A stretch of 64,000 nt of DNA from Bradyrhizobium sp. RP6 (GTDB lineage Bacteria > Pseudomonadota > Alphaproteobacteria > Rhizobiales > Xanthobacteraceae): positions 1-64,000 of the forward strand of contig NZ_RQIT01000018.1 of assembly GCF_003837805.1 (NCBI RefSeq), in the 5' to 3' direction. Positions 63,074 to 64,000 of this stretch are shown piece by piece (the stretch's first letter is position 1; each line of letters starts with the position of its first letter). Under the pieces are notes generated by a model. It was not told the origin of the DNA. It made no database searches and saw only the letters and a list, made by a program, of their open reading frames with translations. The translations under genes and the position numbers were made by a program.

Positions 63074-64000
63074 ACGCCTCCTCTGACAGTGCAAAGAGAC
63101 CGCTCGACGAATTGATCGGGCGGTTGTCGGCCCTGCATCAGAAGCGCATCGATCTCGGGCTGGAGCGGATGCACCGCCTGCTCGAACGGCTCGGTCACCC
63201 CGAACGCAAGCTGCCGCCGGTGATCCACATCGCCGGCACCAACGGCAAGGGCTCGACGCTCGCATATCTGCGAGCGACGCTGGAAGCTGCGGGCCTGCGC
63301 GTCCACGCCTACACCTCGCCCTATCTCGTCCGCATCAATGAATGCTTCCGGCTCGGCCGCGTGGGCGGCGGTGCGCTCGTCGGTGACGACGAGTTGCGCG
63401 CCGCGCTGGAAGAGGTCGAGCGCGTCAATGCCGGCGAGCCGGCGACCGTGTTCGAGCTGAAGACGGCTGCCGCGTTTCACCTGTTCGCGCAGAACCCGGC
63501 CGATGTGGTGCTGCTCGAAGTCGGCCTCGGCGGCCGGCTCGATTCGACCAATGTGATCGATGCGCCGGCGGCCTGCGTGATCACGCCTGTCAGCATGGAT
63601 CACATGGATTTCCTCGGCGACACCCTCGCTTCGATCGCCGGCGAAAAGGCGGCGATCATCAAGCGCGGCGTGCCGGTGATCTGCGCCGAGCAGATGCCGA
63701 AGGCAATGGCGGTGATCGAAGCGCAGGCGAGACGCACGCGCGCGCCGCTGTTTGCCGCAGGCGAGAGCTGGCACGTCAATGTCGAGCGCGGGCGTCTGGT
63801 CTATTCCGACGATCGCGGCTTGATGGATCTGCCGGCGCCGCGTCTGTTCGGCCGCCACCAATTCGCCAATGCCGGGCTCGCGATCGCGACACTGCGTGCG
63901 CTGCCAGCCATCAAGGTCAACCACGCCGCGTTCGAAGCCGGCATCGTCGGCGCGGAATGGCCGGCGCGGATGCAGCGCATCGCCTCGGGCGAGCTGCTGT
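63070..64000 (+). CDS. folC: Folylpolyglutamate synthase/dihydrofolate synthase (partial)
   Basis: From GTG 63070 (overlapping the accD stop) the frame stays open to the window end. The P-loop is VIHIAGTNGKGSTLAYLRATLEAAG, then YTSPYLVRINECFRLG and VLLEVGLGGRLDSTNVIDAP, the Mur-ligase/FolC signatures. DHMDFLGDTLASIAGEKAAIIKRGVPVI follows. It adds glutamate to folates and makes dihydrofolate. The C-terminal domain is beyond the window. accD-folC is a conserved pair. Confidence 0.95.
   Translation, partial: MNASSDSAKRPLDELIGRLSALHQKRIDLGLERMHRLLERLGHPERKLPPVIHIAGTNGKGSTLAYLRATLEAAGLRVHAYTSPYLVRINECFRLGRVGGGALVGDDELRAALEEVERVNAGEPATVFELKTAAAFHLFAQNPADVVLLEVGLGGRLDSTNVIDAPAACVITPVSMDHMDFLGDTLASIAGEKAAIIKRGVPVICAEQMPKAMAVIEAQARRTRAPLFAAGESWHVNVERGRLVYSDDRGLMDLPAPRLFGRHQFANAGLAIATLRALPAIKVNHAAFEAGIVGAEWPARMQRIASGELL

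Overview
The window looks like a chromosomal stretch of a Bradyrhizobium-type alphaproteobacterium. Signs of this are high GC, an infC opening on an ATT codon, a ROSE-type RNA thermometer before an hsp20 gene, the rpoN-hpf-ptsN and lptC-lptA-lptB-rpoN order, the trpF-trpB-trpA-accD-folC run, and many short palindromic intergenic repeats of the kind common in Bradyrhizobium. The assignment rests on sequence recognition only; no database was searched.

Left flank (1-10120): translation genes on the minus strand (start of an unidentified gene, pheS, rplT, rpmI, infC), then small metabolic genes (alpha/beta hydrolase, NTF2-like protein, thioesterase-like protein, queG, a glutathione S-transferase), uppP and an NDUFA9-like NAD-binding protein.

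Genomic island (10191-31877, about 21.6 kb): it sits in the 3' end of a tRNA-Leu(CAG) gene and is bounded by a 77-bp direct repeat with three mismatches. A tyrosine integrase lies just inside the left end. Three copies of GTGTAACA, two at the left end and one at the right, look like arm-type sites. The cargo is mostly defence: (i) two adjacent reverse transcriptases resembling DRT type 3 (Drt3a/Drt3b), followed by a structured intergenic RNA candidate carrying an exposed ACACAC tract; (ii) a convergent McrB-McrC pair whose McrB carries an EVE-like insertion; (iii) a DUF4238 protein, a small membrane protein and an XRE regulator; (iv) a polymerase-palm-like protein and a putative zinc-binding protein beside a hairpin array; (v) a serine recombinase; (vi) two unrecognised overlapping genes; (vii) a compact row of N6-adenine methyltransferase, PD-(D/E)XK nuclease, DUF262 protein and HEPN nuclease. 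Items i and vii are the strongest candidates for unusual biology.

Right flank (31887-64000): an MFS transporter, RNase D, the LPS export genes lptC/lptA/lptB, rpoN, hpf, ptsN, an exopolysaccharide-polymerase-like membrane protein with a GH5 glycosidase, a broken Phd-VapC antitoxin-toxin chimera, DUF1150 and hsp20 (ROSE), and the ugpBAEC glycerol-3-phosphate transporter with a PHO-box-like site. These are followed by a CaiB/BaiF CoA-transferase, the divergent ohr/ohrR pair with three AATT-type inverted repeats, a GIY-YIG protein, tRNA-Ala(GGC), a FYDLN-acid protein, aroA-cmk-rpsA, sppA, ihfB, lapA-like, trpFBA, accD and the start of folC, which runs off the window.
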